Source: Psococerastis gibbosa (lineage: Eukaryota > Arthropoda > Insecta > Psocodea > Psocidae). From it: a DNA stretch of 64,000 nt. The stretch spans positions 7,062,855 through 7,126,854 of the forward strand of contig OZ020491.1 in the NCBI GenBank assembly GCA_963971405.1. Reading direction: 5' to 3'. Shown in pieces: positions 63,951-64,000 of this stretch (positions are counted from its first letter, which is position 1; every line of letters starts with the position of its first letter). Position numbers and translations under genes: made by a program. A model generated the notes under the pieces. It searched no databases. It was not told the origin of the DNA and was given only the letters and a program-made list of their open reading frames with translations.

Positions 63951-64000
63951 CTGAAATTTACCACCAAAAAATTATTTAATAACAATGTTTGCGGCGGTAG

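Overview
The window looks like nuclear DNA of an arthropod, most likely an insect and perhaps a hemipteran. Its genes are short exons split by long introns with GT/AG splice sites, and most of the DNA between exons is interspersed repeats: tRNA-like SINEs, 5'-truncated LINEs, hAT-type elements with 8-bp target duplications, palindromic MITE-like elements and one Helitron-like element. There is no prokaryotic gene organisation. The insect/hemipteran placement is inference from gene families and repeat style; no species is claimed.

Left and centre (about 6.8-39.8 kb, minus strand): one large gene encoding a ZMYND11 (BS69)-type chromatin reader. Reading 5' to 3' on the minus strand I could trace a start exon (ATG at 39151), a winged-helix exon, a PHD finger exon, a bromodomain exon, two exons that make a zinc-ribbon plus PWWP module, then a run of Ser/acidic/basic low-complexity exons ending in a coiled-coil exon at 6819-6980. 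All splice phases agree across 13 exons (986 codons). The MYND zinc finger expected at the C-terminus is not in the window and should lie beyond the left edge. Two things are unusual. The 5' part of the PHD exon is tandemly repeated (A-B-A-B-A order) in the upstream intron, and a large extra exon (18905-19739) carries repeated GRRTP-type motifs with matching splice phases but a net frameshift inside.

Right (about 41.0-64 kb, minus strand): a tandem cluster of three GNAT-family N-acetyltransferase genes of the insect arylalkylamine-acetyltransferase-like type. Copies 1 (250 aa) and 2 (247 aa) are complete with four coding exons each and identical intron positions and phases; copy 3 runs off the right edge. 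Copy 2 uses a GC-AG intron. A LINE with an open reverse-transcriptase frame sits antisense in the last intron of copy 1.

Mobile DNA: I recognise at least five SINE-like families, several LINE 3' ends (two flanked by perfect 12-bp target duplications), three hAT-like elements with 8-9-bp duplications, and several families of long inverted repeats. Many are nested; the clearest case is a MITE at 59117-60345 holding both another palindromic element and a LINE. No tRNA gene, rRNA, CRISPR array or bacterial operon was found.
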